A DNA stretch of 64,000 nt. Source: Nocardia pseudovaccinii NBRC 100343 (lineage in GTDB: Bacteria; Actinomycetota; Actinomycetes; Mycobacteriales; Mycobacteriaceae). The DNA lies in assembly GCF_001613225.1 (NCBI RefSeq), contig NZ_BDBY01000293.1, positions 1 to 64,000 of the forward strand, written 5' to 3'. The position numbers and the translations under genes are program-made. The first letter of the stretch is position 1, and the number at the start of each line of letters is the position of its first letter. Below the pieces are notes generated by a model. It was given only the letters and a program-made list of their open reading frames with translations, searched no databases and was not told where the DNA came from. This document shows, piece after piece, positions 52,493 through 61,951 of the stretch.

Positions 52493-52991
52493 TATCACCC
52501 AAAAAGTCCTGCAGGGCTGGGCGGGCTACAGTCTTGGGTCTCGCTGCCAGGCCAAGCGCATCGGTCACCGGCGGTGTAGCCAGTGTCGATCGGTCTATGA
52601 TGGCGTCTCGTCATTCCGCCACTTGCACGGAGGAATCTCTATGGCGCGAAGGCTGATCAACTTCAGCTGCTCAACGGTGTTCCGGTAGCAGTCCTGGCGC
52701 GGACCGTCAGGGCCCTGGCGAGTTTACTTCGGCCGATCGCGACTTCTCGACGGGATGAGATTCTGTCAACCGCAATCGGAAAACCGCTATCCATCAGTGT
52801 AAATGGGCCATGGTGGACTACTGTCGGCAATCGAACGTAATTTCGAATGATGCGGACTGGTGGGTAATTTGTCTGGACCTCGTTGGGGGTCACAGGCGTC
52901 AGGTGTCGTTGTCGCGCTTCGAGATCGCGGGCAACCACTACACAGCGTCGTTACGAAGGTACTGTCAAGACCAATCGAGAGGGGAGGTGTC
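52493..52991. other. Intergenic stretch, possible gene relic
   Basis: 499 bases without a convincing gene. A plus-strand frame from about 52616 to 52846 gives a protein-like string (LLNGVPVAVLARTVRALASL) but has no proper start, and an ATG with a good GGAGGA site at 52640 opens only 15 codons in another frame. This may be the remains of a small gene. No terminator or repeat was identified. Confidence 0.35.
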
Positions 52992-53744
52992 ATGGCGGAC
53001 AAGTCGAGTATCGAATGGACCGAGGCGACATGGAACCCAGTCACCGGGTGCGATCGCGTCTCACTCGGGTGTGACCACTGCTACGCGATGACTCTGGCGA
53101 AGCGACTGAAGTCGATGGGCGCGGAGAAATATCAGAACGATGGCGATCCTCGCACTTCCGGACCAGGGTTCGGAGTCACGATCCACCCAGCAGCGCTTGA
53201 TATTCCGCTGCGCTGGCGTAGCCCGCGCGTGGTTTTCGTCAACAGTATGTCCGACCTGTTCCACGCGAAGGTACCGATCGGCTTCATCCGGGACGTATTC
53301 GACGTAATGAGGGAGACGCCTCAGCACACCTACCAGGTACTCACCAAACGATCGCTGCGGTTGAAACGCCTTGCCGAGCAATTGGAGTGGCCCGGCAACC
53401 TCTGGATGGGAGTCTCGGTCGAGAGCGCCGACTATCTGGACCGAGTCGATCATCTACGGAGTGTGCCCGCGGCCGTGCGGTTCCTGTCGTGCGAGCCTCT
53501 GCTCGGCTCACTTGATGGTTTGGTGCTCGACGGCATCGGGTGGGTGATCGCCGGCGGCGAATCCGGCGTGGGTCACCGCTCGATGGATCCGGAGTGGGTG
53601 CGCGGCATTCGCGACGCCTGCGACGAGGCCGACGTGCCGTTCTTCTTCAAGCAGTGGGGCGGGCGGACACCGAAAGCGATGGGCCGAGAACTCGACGGCC
53701 GACTCTGGGACAGTATGCCAGCCGTGTCTACGGTTGTTGCCTAG
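52992..53744 (+). CDS. DUF5131 (phage Gp37/Gp68-type) protein
   Basis: A 250-residue protein: SIEWTEATWNPVTGC leads to a three-Cys cluster (the Cys of GC, then SLGCDHCYA), the signature for which its partner family is named and which resembles a radical-SAM iron-sulfur motif. Later motifs include VNSMSDLFH, YQVLTKR and FLSCEPLLG, IAGGESG and FFFKQWGG. The DUF5131 family usually pairs with TcmP, as here. ATG 52992 follows GAGGGGAGGTGTC. The activity is unproven; RNA or nucleotide modification is suspected. The 3' end overlaps the convergent TcmP gene by 17 bases. Confidence 0.85.
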   Translation: MADKSSIEWTEATWNPVTGCDRVSLGCDHCYAMTLAKRLKSMGAEKYQNDGDPRTSGPGFGVTIHPAALDIPLRWRSPRVVFVNSMSDLFHAKVPIGFIRDVFDVMRETPQHTYQVLTKRSLRLKRLAEQLEWPGNLWMGVSVESADYLDRVDHLRSVPAAVRFLSCEPLLGSLDGLVLDGIGWVIAGGESGVGHRSMDPEWVRGIRDACDEADVPFFFKQWGGRTPKAMGRELDGRLWDSMPAVSTVVA

Positions 53745-54912
53745 GTCCGATCACCCAGTTGCGCAACTGGTTCGCGGTCGCGTCAAGGGTGATCAGCCCC
53801 TGCTTGTCGAGTTCGCGTGCAGCTCTACGAACCAGCTTCTCCTGCGCCACACCGTAATAGGCTCCGAACACTTCCGTCGTATGTTGGACCAACTGCGCAC
53901 GGTTGTGATGATCGGCCAGCTTAAGAAGATTTGCCTTGATCGCCTGCAGTCCGGCCTCCTGCTCGGTTCTGATCTGGTAGTCGACACCGACATCGAAGAG
54001 CATCTCGGCTCGCTCCGAGTCAGACGGCCCAAGGACTTCGAGCCATTTCTGCCGTGCTGTAGCCACAGCATCGCCGAAGACCCACAGCCCGTAATCACTC
54101 CTGGTCAGAAACACCAAGTGGTAGATCGGCTGATGATGCTGTTGTCGCCGAACTGGAACGACAACCGAATGCATTTGAGCTGTCGTACCAAGCAGTGTGG
54201 CGTATCCCTGAACGACTGCTTCAGCGGCCGCCTCCCAGGACTCCTCCCCGGAGGCAACACGCGCTTCCATTGCCCGCTGACGCCACCAATCCCCGCCGCA
54301 CATCGTGTCGACATGTCCGAGCACTGCATGACTGCTCAGCTCTTCTTTCACAGCAACACCTGCGGCTCGACGGGTCAGATCAGCGCTGATATTCAAAAGC
54401 ACCTCGGTCGGTGGCCACTTGGACCGACGCTTTCTCAGCGCCTGAACCAACACCTCAAAAGGGACGTTGCGGCCACAGGGGTCAAGGAATAGGAACAACG
54501 GCACGCCGGTCGCCCGATTCACCACATCGTCGAGATGTTGCTCGACCTGTCCATGGTGGGCGTCAGCGAGCACTCCCCGGGCACGGTACTCAGCAGTTAC
54601 CTGCGTGAGGTTTTCGTACGACGGCCGATACTTCTCAACGAGAACGACTTCAACCGACAGCGCGCTCTTCGCCTTCTGCGCAGCCAGGAGCATGTACTCA
54701 GCCGAGGCGGGCTTGCCGTCTGGGTACCGACCACGGCCAGCAAAACCGTCAAGCAGGACAACTCGGTTCTGTTCCCCAACACGGATTCCGGCCTGTGGTC
54801 GACTCCCCGTCATCCTCACGAAAGGCGTGATGTAACTGTCGAGGATCTGGTGCTTGAACACCGATTGCGCTCGCACCTTGTCCAACAAGCCCGACGACGT
54901 TCCTGCTGACAC
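53728..54912 (-). CDS. tcmP: Three-Cys-motif partner protein TcmP
   Basis: A 394-residue protein matching TcmP, the partner of three-Cys-motif proteins. Its Rossmann-like core has VVLLDGFAGRGRYPDG (an AdoMet-binding-like loop), FLFLDPCG and LLNISADLTRR, with a C-terminal winged-helix-like end (KLVRRAARELDKQGLI). GTG 54912 follows a G-rich site (AAGGGGGG). It converges on DUF5131 with a 17-base tail-to-tail overlap, unlike the more usual co-directional arrangement. The pair recurs in mobile and defence-rich regions; the biochemical role is not established. Confidence 0.85.
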   Translation of the reverse strand: MSAGTSSGLLDKVRAQSVFKHQILDSYITPFVRMTGSRPQAGIRVGEQNRVVLLDGFAGRGRYPDGKPASAEYMLLAAQKAKSALSVEVVLVEKYRPSYENLTQVTAEYRARGVLADAHHGQVEQHLDDVVNRATGVPLFLFLDPCGRNVPFEVLVQALRKRRSKWPPTEVLLNISADLTRRAAGVAVKEELSSHAVLGHVDTMCGGDWWRQRAMEARVASGEESWEAAAEAVVQGYATLLGTTAQMHSVVVPVRRQQHHQPIYHLVFLTRSDYGLWVFGDAVATARQKWLEVLGPSDSERAEMLFDVGVDYQIRTEQEAGLQAIKANLLKLADHHNRAQLVQHTTEVFGAYYGVAQEKLVRRAARELDKQGLITLDATANQLRNWVIGPRQQP

Positions 54913-55170
54913 CACAGCCCCCCTTGCACACAAGCTGCGACGACGCACAGGGCGTCCTCGGTTTCCCACTTCAACGATAGCGACGAGCCGCATCCTTTGT
55001 ATTGAGTACGGCACGATCACGCGCTTTCGGCGCCGAGAGTTTCCGAATCGATGTCACGATCGCGTCAATACGACCAATCGCCCAGCACATCATCGACTCG
55101 GTCGGCGAAGAGGGGCTGGGTCAAAACCTCGGGCTACCCCCGACATTCGGCTGCGTGATGCGCGACGCGC

Positions 55171-56091
55171 TTACCACCAGCGTCGGCGGGGGACCTTGAT
55201 GTAGCGGACCGGGATCTCGGACAGGTTGAGTGGCCGGTCCACGATGGGGCGGGCTGTTTCGGGACGGATGCGTTCTTCTTCGTGTTGTCGTTCCAGGACA
55301 TCGGCCAGCATGCCGTTGTGCTCCTTGACGATATCGATCAGACGGGCAACGAGGACATCGAGTCGGCGTACTTCTGCTTCGGCCGCGACCAGCCGTTCTT
55401 GGAGCGTGACCGCTCGATGGCCGCACCATTGGCGGAGCAGTTCGTGCACAGGGCGGTCGTGTCGGAGGTACCACTGGTATTCCCACTCAGGGTCCGATGT
55501 TCGCTCGCCGGAGCCGTCGTGTGCCTGGTAGCTTCGGCCGCGCTTGCAGCTTTCTCGTTGCTGTTTCTCTTCTTCCATCACCCAGTCCAGGACTGGCATT
55601 GGGTTGTGATGGCAGATAAGTTCGGCCGCCATGAGAGCGCCGACTGCGGAGAAGATCGTGGCAGCGTCGAGGTCGAATGATGCTGCAGTGGAGGTGATTT
55701 CGGCGAGTGGTGTGCCCAGCAGTTCCTCGAACTTCTCACGGCTGTAGATTTCTACCGCGTACTTAGCTGGGCGGAGATCGCAGGTCGCGACTTCTTCGGG
55801 GACGAGAAGGTCGAAGACCTGGTCGATCGCATACTCTTCTGCCTGGGTGAGGTCGTACTCGTCTTGCAGGCGTTCCCAGTTGGACATCGTCCAGTCGAAT
55901 TGCTCGACGCCGCACCATGGCCCCCGAAGTCGATTGCCTGGGATGTTCTCCCGGGTTCCGCTCTTCTCTCCGTCGAGGAACTCGATGTCGACCCGCACTC
56001 GCTGCTTGTGCTGCTCGATCGCGAGGATGCGAACCCGCTCTGATGGGGCCCGGTCGCGTAGCCGGTAAATCCACTCGTCGCCGATGTTCAT
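55171..56091 (-). CDS. Unknown protein with C-terminal coiled coil
   Basis: A 306-residue protein. The N-terminal 60 residues form a beta-rich SH3-like segment (GDEWIYRLRDRAPSERVRIL), the middle is helical, and residues about 235-275 form a coiled coil (ERLVAAEAEVRRLDVLVARL). The last 30 residues are basic. It is divergent from the gene at 56196 across a 104-base gap. No family recognised. Its place in a defence-rich block makes a defence or regulatory role plausible but unsupported. Confidence 0.5.
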   Translation of the reverse strand: MNIGDEWIYRLRDRAPSERVRILAIEQHKQRVRVDIEFLDGEKSGTRENIPGNRLRGPWCGVEQFDWTMSNWERLQDEYDLTQAEEYAIDQVFDLLVPEEVATCDLRPAKYAVEIYSREKFEELLGTPLAEITSTAASFDLDAATIFSAVGALMAAELICHHNPMPVLDWVMEEEKQQRESCKRGRSYQAHDGSGERTSDPEWEYQWYLRHDRPVHELLRQWCGHRAVTLQERLVAAEAEVRRLDVLVARLIDIVKEHNGMLADVLERQHEEERIRPETARPIVDRPLNLSEIPVRYIKVPRRRWW

Positions 56092-56195
56092 TGTCGGCTC
56101 CTCACTGTCGATGCAACGAGTGTCTCGGGCGCCAGTCGTAACTGCTTTCGATTCGGCAAATTCCGAGACATCTCAGCGACAGTGCGCGCACCATA

Positions 56196-57641
56196 GTGCC
56201 CATGGTGCGGCGGAGCGATCCGATCAATGACCGACAAGCCGATCTCCTGGAACGAATCGCGGACGGTGACACCCTGAGCAAACCGGATGACGCTTCGCAG
56301 CGAACGACCGCATATGCCCTCCAGGCTCGTGGCCTGATTACCGTCGCGAAACGCGCGGGTGTGTTCACCGCCAGCATCACCGACGTCGGCAAGTACTACC
56401 TCACGCATGGCCGTCATCCCGAGGCGGGGGTGTCAACCACGGGTCGCTTCGCGACCAAGACGGCGGAGGCCAAGAAGTTGATCGACCGTATTCGTAAGGC
56501 GCCCAATGAAACCGTTCGGATCTCGGAACCGGACGAGCAAACACGAGCCGCCTACCGGCGCGCGGTTCACGCCGCCAAACAGAGCGGGCTCGTGCCGAAG
56601 GGGCGGGTTCTCCGGTATACGGGGCGGTCCAGCGGCGACATCATCGTGCGTCTCCTGGATGCCGACAAACCTGACGAAACCGATTGGAACCGTGTCCGAT
56701 TGAGAGCACGGAAGCCGAAGTTCGGCGTACACGACCTACGCCAGTTGCTCACCGAGAATCCCGCGGCGATTCAGGTCAGTGACAGCCAGCGTGAGCGCGC
56801 GGTGCGGTTCCTCCTCGAACTCAACAACGCAGCCGCCAAACACGACCAGGAAGTACGCATCGCGCGCCGCGGCCAATACGCCAAACTCGGATACCGCATC
56901 GGCATGGCGCAATGGGACCTGAGCCTCGTCGAGGACTATGTCGACTCGCGTGGGCACCCGGCAGATCGGTGGCAGATCAAGTATTCGTACAACGGAGTCA
57001 AACCGACAGGAAAGCTACGACTGACGATCGGCTCGTCGTGGAACACCAATTCCAACACCTGGACAGATGACAAGCGCTCGCCCCTGGAACGGCGGGTTCG
57101 CCACATCATCAACGATGTCAAAGCCGCCTTCGACAGAGCCGAGCGTCAGCGTGAGGAAGACCATCGAAAGCACCTGGCGCAGCTGGCGGAATGGGAACGG
57201 CAGCAAGCCGAAGAACAGCGGGAGTGGGAGTCGGCATTGGCTGATGCCCGACCGAAGGCAACAGCCATGCTGCGACGAAGAACATTGGTCGCTGCCCTTC
57301 GCGCATGGCGGGACGCGCAAGAACTCCGTCAAATCTGCACCGTCCTCGACAGCGCCGCCGCGGTTGCCGAGCAGGATGGCGATCCGAAATTGGCTGTCAA
57401 TCTACGCAATTGGAGTGCAGGCGGACGAGAGCTAGCCGAACGTCTCGATCCGACAACAGGTCTCGCCGCGCTGGGCGAAATCAACTTCGACATCGAGCCT
57501 GCCGCCGATGATCTGCGTCCCTACCTCAAGGGATGGAGTCCAGACGGCCCGCATAAGGACTACCACATGAAATCTCTCGACGAACTGTCGTTGTCCCGGC
57601 CATGGCCTTCGGATTGGGAGCTCGGAAGGCTCCACCGATAA
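56196..57641 (+). CDS. Unknown protein with winged-helix N-terminus and coiled coil
   Basis: A 481-residue protein. Residues 10-70 look like a winged helix (RQADLLERIADGDTLS, then LQARGLITVAKRAGVFTASI). A middle domain of about 200 residues has a repeated-strand character (WQIKYSYNGV, LRLTIGSSW). Residues about 315-360 form a highly charged coiled coil (DRAERQREEDHRKHLAQLAE). I recognise the general type as a widespread actinobacterial hypothetical. GTG 56196 (ATG two codons on) faces the divergent gene at 56091. Confidence 0.5.
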   Translation: MPMVRRSDPINDRQADLLERIADGDTLSKPDDASQRTTAYALQARGLITVAKRAGVFTASITDVGKYYLTHGRHPEAGVSTTGRFATKTAEAKKLIDRIRKAPNETVRISEPDEQTRAAYRRAVHAAKQSGLVPKGRVLRYTGRSSGDIIVRLLDADKPDETDWNRVRLRARKPKFGVHDLRQLLTENPAAIQVSDSQRERAVRFLLELNNAAAKHDQEVRIARRGQYAKLGYRIGMAQWDLSLVEDYVDSRGHPADRWQIKYSYNGVKPTGKLRLTIGSSWNTNSNTWTDDKRSPLERRVRHIINDVKAAFDRAERQREEDHRKHLAQLAEWERQQAEEQREWESALADARPKATAMLRRRTLVAALRAWRDAQELRQICTVLDSAAAVAEQDGDPKLAVNLRNWSAGGRELAERLDPTTGLAALGEINFDIEPAADDLRPYLKGWSPDGPHKDYHMKSLDELSLSRPWPSDWELGRLHR

Positions 57642-58176
57642 CGTACGGATTGGTCTCGGGTTCCCCAGCAGGCGTGGGGCTTCTGTATCAGAGTTGCGGG
57701 AGTGCAACCGCTGACGAGTTCACTGGTGGGTGAGCAAGATGAAAGACGGAGATGAAATCGCCTCCGCAACTGCGTATCTGTCCAAGTGCGCAGACGGCAA
57801 GCAGGAGCCCGGCTCGGTGCAACCGTTGAGGCTCGTGCGTGCACCAGTGCCCACGATCCCCGTCGCACGGCCGGAGGCACCGAGGACGCCAATTTGCGTA
57901 GTCGGCGCCCCGTGTCCACCCGTTCTTGCTGTCGGGCGGGATGAGGCGCAGCGTGAAAGCAGGTGAATCGCGAGTTCATCGGAGAGGCTCGCCGCAGCCG
58001 ATCGGGTCGGCGGAACAGCAAGGCGAAGCCACCGCTGACCAGGACAGGTGCATGCAACGGTGCCGCCAAAATTGTTCGTACACTACAGGATTCGTTGTCC
58101 AGGGATGGATGTGCATCTTACAATGCAGTGAGGCCGCCCAGGCGGTCCTGTAAGCACTGGTGTCAGGGGGTTCACG
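57642..58176. other. Gene-poor gap before STAND NTPase
   Basis: 535 bases. Two short plus-strand frames (57730-57966 and 57963-58262) overlap by a GTGA-like junction but have poor ribosome-binding sites, and the second runs into the STAND gene in another frame, so neither is called. The region before 58177 holds AGGGGG, a good site for that gene. Confidence 0.35.
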
Positions 58177-60876
58177 GTGTCACCGCAATCGGATCTGCGC
58201 TCGCTGTTCAGCCCGGGACGCGACGGCGTGGACGCGCAGGACGTTTTCGCCAATCGCCATGATGAGTGGCGGGCGACGACCGACAGTCTGCTGGCGCACT
58301 GGGCCGCGGTGCGAGCGCCGGGATTCAGTGTGGAGGATTTCGCCACTCCGCGCCGCAATGTGCTCGTCTTCTATGGTGTCGGCGGCATCGGGAAAACCAC
58401 TCTGTCCAAGCGGCTGGAAATGCGCCTGACGACTGGTTCGGAGTCCGTGGGCACGGAATGGGGGCCCGTACCTGCCGAGGTCGGCCGCGTGCTGCCGATC
58501 CGGATCGATCTGTCGCGCCAAGGCGGAGCCCAGTTCGAAGATGTCATCCTGGCCATACGGTTGGCGGTGGCGCGGGTCGGGCATCCTATGCGGGCGTTCG
58601 ATCTTGCATTCCGGCGGTATTGGGAGGTCAATCATCCTGGTGATCCGTTGGAGGGACATCTGCGCCGCAACGGATTTCTGCGCCGGGCAGGTGAGGTGAC
58701 CGATCTTCGGGAGCAGATGCGTGCGGTCGCTGAGGATGTCGTTCAGGCGTTGACGTTGCCGACCGCGGCCGGGGTGGCCGCGACCACCGCGGTGCGCGAA
58801 ATCGTGCGAGCGTTGCGGCAGCGACGCAGTGCTGTGCGGGCCTTGGCGCGCTGCACCAGGTTGGCCGACCTGCTGGAAGCCGATCAGGATACGGAGACTC
58901 TGAGCTATTTCCCGCATCTGCTCGCGTGGGATTTGGCGCAGGTGCCGGTCGATCGCTCTGGTGTGCTGGTGGTCTTGTTGGACACCTTCGAAGAGGTCGG
59001 GGACCGCAGTCACCGAGACCTCGAGCGGCTGTTCCAACGGATGGTGTGGCTGATGCCCAATGCCCTGTTCATCGTCACCGGCCGCAACCGGCTGCAGTGG
59101 GATGCCCCCTCGCTGGAGGGGCAACTCGACCAAGCCGGACCGTTCTCGTGGCCGCAGCTGGCACCGGCGGCGTCAGCGGATCCCCGCCAGCATCTGGTCG
59201 GTTTCTTGTCTGACGACGATCGGGAGCACTATCTGTGTACCCGGCTGACCCGCAACGACGAAGCGGTTATTCCGCCAGAGGTGAGGTCCGAGATCGCTTC
59301 TCGCTCTTACGGTCTGCCGCTGTTCCTCGACCTTGCCGTGATGCGGTTCCTCGACATCCTCAACCGTACCGGCACTGTGCCTGGACCAGCTGAATTCGAT
59401 CATGACTTTCCGGCATTGGTCGCCCGGATCGTGCGTGACCTGACCCCGGGAGAACGCACGGTCCTGCGGACGGTCACCCTGCTGGACTCGTTCACCGTCG
59501 ACCTGTCCACCACCGCAGCCGGACTGGACAGCGACGCCTCCGCGCTCAACCTCGTCGAAAGACCATTCATCGGTAACGATCCCGCCGCGCCATGGCCGTA
59601 TCGGCTCCACGATCTGATCAGATCCGCCGTCCGCGAAGCCGACGCAACCAGCGAAGACCGCTGGTCGCCGAGCGACTGGCGCCGCGCCGCGCAACGCACC
59701 CTCGACGCGGTAGGCACCCAGATGCCCGCGCCGGGCGGCTACCAACATCGACGCCAGCTGATGGCCTGTCTGACACAGGGACTACAGATCGCCTGCGAGT
59801 TCCAACTCGAACCAGGCTGGATCATCGACGCCGCGTGGCGGTACGTGATCGAGTCGGTCTGGGAGCCCATCGACATCCCAGATCCCCGTACTCGAAGCGA
59901 CGACGAGCCCGACACTCCTTGCGCCGCAGTCGCGTTGGCTCGGGTCCTGCATTCGGTATCCCGGGGGCAACGCGCACACCGGCAAGACACTGCCGACGAA
60001 CTCGAAGCCGTTCTGAACCTCGGTGTCCTGCCGGAATCCGCCGAAGATATCGCGCACTACTTCCTAGGTGAAAGCCTGCGCCATCTCGGACGCCACGAAG
60101 CCTCGGCGCAGCACATGAGCCATGTCGCGGCCGGACGCAGTCCAATGGCCGGCGAAGCGCGCCGCGGCCTCGCCCACATCGCCCGACACCTCGGAGACTT
60201 CCCGACCGCCCTCGACACCATCGAGGCACTCGACCACGACACCCATTACTACCGGGCACTGGGCCACCTGTGGTGGACCCAAGGCGATCTCGCGCTGTCA
60301 TGCTCCACCTACGGCACCGCACGCGAACTGGCACTCGCCGACCACAACCCCGGACATGCTGCACTCGCCCAAGCCGGGCTCGCATTCGCCGCGGCACTCG
60401 GTGACCACACTCGCGCCGACCAGCAGATCGAGCTGGCCCATAACCTGCTCGAAAACGTCAAGCAGAACTGGTCGGAAACACAGGTTCATACCGCCCGCCT
60501 GCTACGAGACGCCGGCTCGGACGCGCACGTGCCCGCCCGCGCCAGCGAGCTCGAACGCGACGCCACCGAGGCCGGTCTCGGGTCCGCACTCGCATACATC
60601 CGGTTCGCCCGCTGCTTCCACCACGCTCTACGCGCAGAAAACGACCAACTCCACGAAGCCCGCGATCAACTCCACCTCAGCGTCGATCACGGCGAATACG
60701 CATACCTCGTCGAAATCACCCACTTCTTCGACGGCACCGAACCCTACCCGGACCTGCGGCGCGCAAACTGGATCGACGGACCCCACACCGCGGCCAGCCG
60801 ATGGCAGAGACTGATCGCCGAACGACGCGCCGCACTCGGCTACGAACCCAATACCCATCCACCCCAACCGAATTAG
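58177..60876 (+). CDS. STAND-type NTPase with TPR-like C-terminus
   Basis: An 899-residue protein. The P-loop is GVGGIGKTT (about residues 68-76), Walker B is VLLDTFEEV, a sensor-like FIVTGRNRLQWD follows, and an NB-ARC/NACHT-type helical region comes next. The C-terminal 350 residues are helical repeats (YFLGESLRHLGRHEAS, HIARHLGDFPTALDT, AQAGLAFAAALGDH) like TPRs, the usual ligand-sensing part. No N-terminal effector domain is apparent in the first 60 residues. STAND proteins act as signal-triggered switches, some in antiphage defence, others in regulation. GTG 58177 follows AGGGGGTTCACG. Confidence 0.75.
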   Translation: MSPQSDLRSLFSPGRDGVDAQDVFANRHDEWRATTDSLLAHWAAVRAPGFSVEDFATPRRNVLVFYGVGGIGKTTLSKRLEMRLTTGSESVGTEWGPVPAEVGRVLPIRIDLSRQGGAQFEDVILAIRLAVARVGHPMRAFDLAFRRYWEVNHPGDPLEGHLRRNGFLRRAGEVTDLREQMRAVAEDVVQALTLPTAAGVAATTAVREIVRALRQRRSAVRALARCTRLADLLEADQDTETLSYFPHLLAWDLAQVPVDRSGVLVVLLDTFEEVGDRSHRDLERLFQRMVWLMPNALFIVTGRNRLQWDAPSLEGQLDQAGPFSWPQLAPAASADPRQHLVGFLSDDDREHYLCTRLTRNDEAVIPPEVRSEIASRSYGLPLFLDLAVMRFLDILNRTGTVPGPAEFDHDFPALVARIVRDLTPGERTVLRTVTLLDSFTVDLSTTAAGLDSDASALNLVERPFIGNDPAAPWPYRLHDLIRSAVREADATSEDRWSPSDWRRAAQRTLDAVGTQMPAPGGYQHRRQLMACLTQGLQIACEFQLEPGWIIDAAWRYVIESVWEPIDIPDPRTRSDDEPDTPCAAVALARVLHSVSRGQRAHRQDTADELEAVLNLGVLPESAEDIAHYFLGESLRHLGRHEASAQHMSHVAAGRSPMAGEARRGLAHIARHLGDFPTALDTIEALDHDTHYYRALGHLWWTQGDLALSCSTYGTARELALADHNPGHAALAQAGLAFAAALGDHTRADQQIELAHNLLENVKQNWSETQVHTARLLRDAGSDAHVPARASELERDATEAGLGSALAYIRFARCFHHALRAENDQLHEARDQLHLSVDHGEYAYLVEITHFFDGTEPYPDLRRANWIDGPHTAASRWQRLIAERRAALGYEPNTHPPQPN

Positions 60877-60886
60877 ACTCGCGCAG

Positions 60887-61783
60887 ATGACCGTCGACCT
60901 CGACGCCCCCTTCTCCGACACCACAGCCCGCCGCGCCCTCGAACTAGCTGCTACCCGCCTCGGTGTAGCCACCGACGACGCACAGCTCATCCGGATGGGC
61001 GAGAACGCTATCTACGCGCTCCCGCACGCCGATGTCGTCGCCCGCATCGCCCGCAGCGAGCAACGCCGAGCGCGCGTGGAGAAGGAACTGGCCGTTGCAC
61101 GGTGGCTCACCCGACACGACTTCCCAGCCGTCCGCGTAGCCGAACAATTCGAACAGCTCATCCCCACCGACGGCCGCCTGATCACCTTCTGGCAGCTGCT
61201 CGACATCACCGGCGAACCAACCGAGGTCGAGCTGGCTGCCCTGCTTCGTGACTTCCACACCCTGCCCGAACCCGAGTTTCCGCTACCGACATTCGACCCG
61301 TTCAGCGCCGTCCCGACTCGGCTGGCCAATCCCGGGAACGCCGATCCCGCCGCAGTCGAGTTCCTCACCGAGCTCTACCACACACTCCGAACCCGTTACG
61401 CGGAACTGGAACTCACCACCCCGCACACCGTGATCCACGGAGACGCGCACATCAACAACGTCATTCCCACTCCTTCGGGCCCGATACTGTCGGACTTCGA
61501 AGCCGTCGCCCGTGGTCCCCGGGAGTGGGACCTGACCACCGTCGCCATGACCGTCGACCGATTCGGCCTGCCCCGCACCACCTATCAGGCATTCGCCGAC
61601 ACCTACGGCTACGACGTCACCGGCATCCCCGAGTATCGCGTCCTATGCGCTGTCCGAGAACTCACCATGGTCACCTGGCTCATGCAGATCATCGACGTCA
61701 GCCCGCAACACGCTCAGGAGTTCACCCACCGCGTCGACTCTCTGCGCAGCGGCGACCAACAACAGCGATGGCACATCTTCTAA
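60887..61783 (+). CDS. APH-fold small-molecule kinase
   Basis: A 298-residue aminoglycoside phosphotransferase-family protein. It has the Brenner-type HGDAHINNV motif (catalytic Asp), the DFG-like ILSDFEAVARGPREWDL, and an N-terminal nucleotide-binding lobe with VVARIAR and the Glu of RVEKELAV. The family phosphorylates aminoglycosides or other small hydroxylated substrates; the real substrate is unknown and resistance should not be assumed. ATG 60887 lies ten bases after the STAND gene, so they are probably co-transcribed. Confidence 0.75.
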   Translation: MTVDLDAPFSDTTARRALELAATRLGVATDDAQLIRMGENAIYALPHADVVARIARSEQRRARVEKELAVARWLTRHDFPAVRVAEQFEQLIPTDGRLITFWQLLDITGEPTEVELAALLRDFHTLPEPEFPLPTFDPFSAVPTRLANPGNADPAAVEFLTELYHTLRTRYAELELTTPHTVIHGDAHINNVIPTPSGPILSDFEAVARGPREWDLTTVAMTVDRFGLPRTTYQAFADTYGYDVTGIPEYRVLCAVRELTMVTWLMQIIDVSPQHAQEFTHRVDSLRSGDQQQRWHIF

Positions 61784-61951
61784 CCCCCGGGCGACGCCAG
61801 GGAACAGTTTGCAGCCATCGGTGCAACCGGTCACGATTCCGGTGTCCCCGCGTGCGTTCCCGCCGCAACTTCTCGATCCGCACGATGACACCTGTAGCGG
61901 TCCCGGCACCGATCGACCAGCCGTCGCCGACCTTCCACCGACAACGGGGCA

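Noticed and set aside
52640..52690. Short frame after a good GGAGGA site, considered as a small gene or transposase relic
   Set aside because: Only 15 codons; the longer protein-like frame nearby has no start and shows no recognisable transposase motif.
57730..58262. Two short overlapping plus-strand frames before the STAND gene
   Set aside because: Poor ribosome-binding sites, low-complexity Pro/Arg products, and the second runs into the STAND coding region in another frame.
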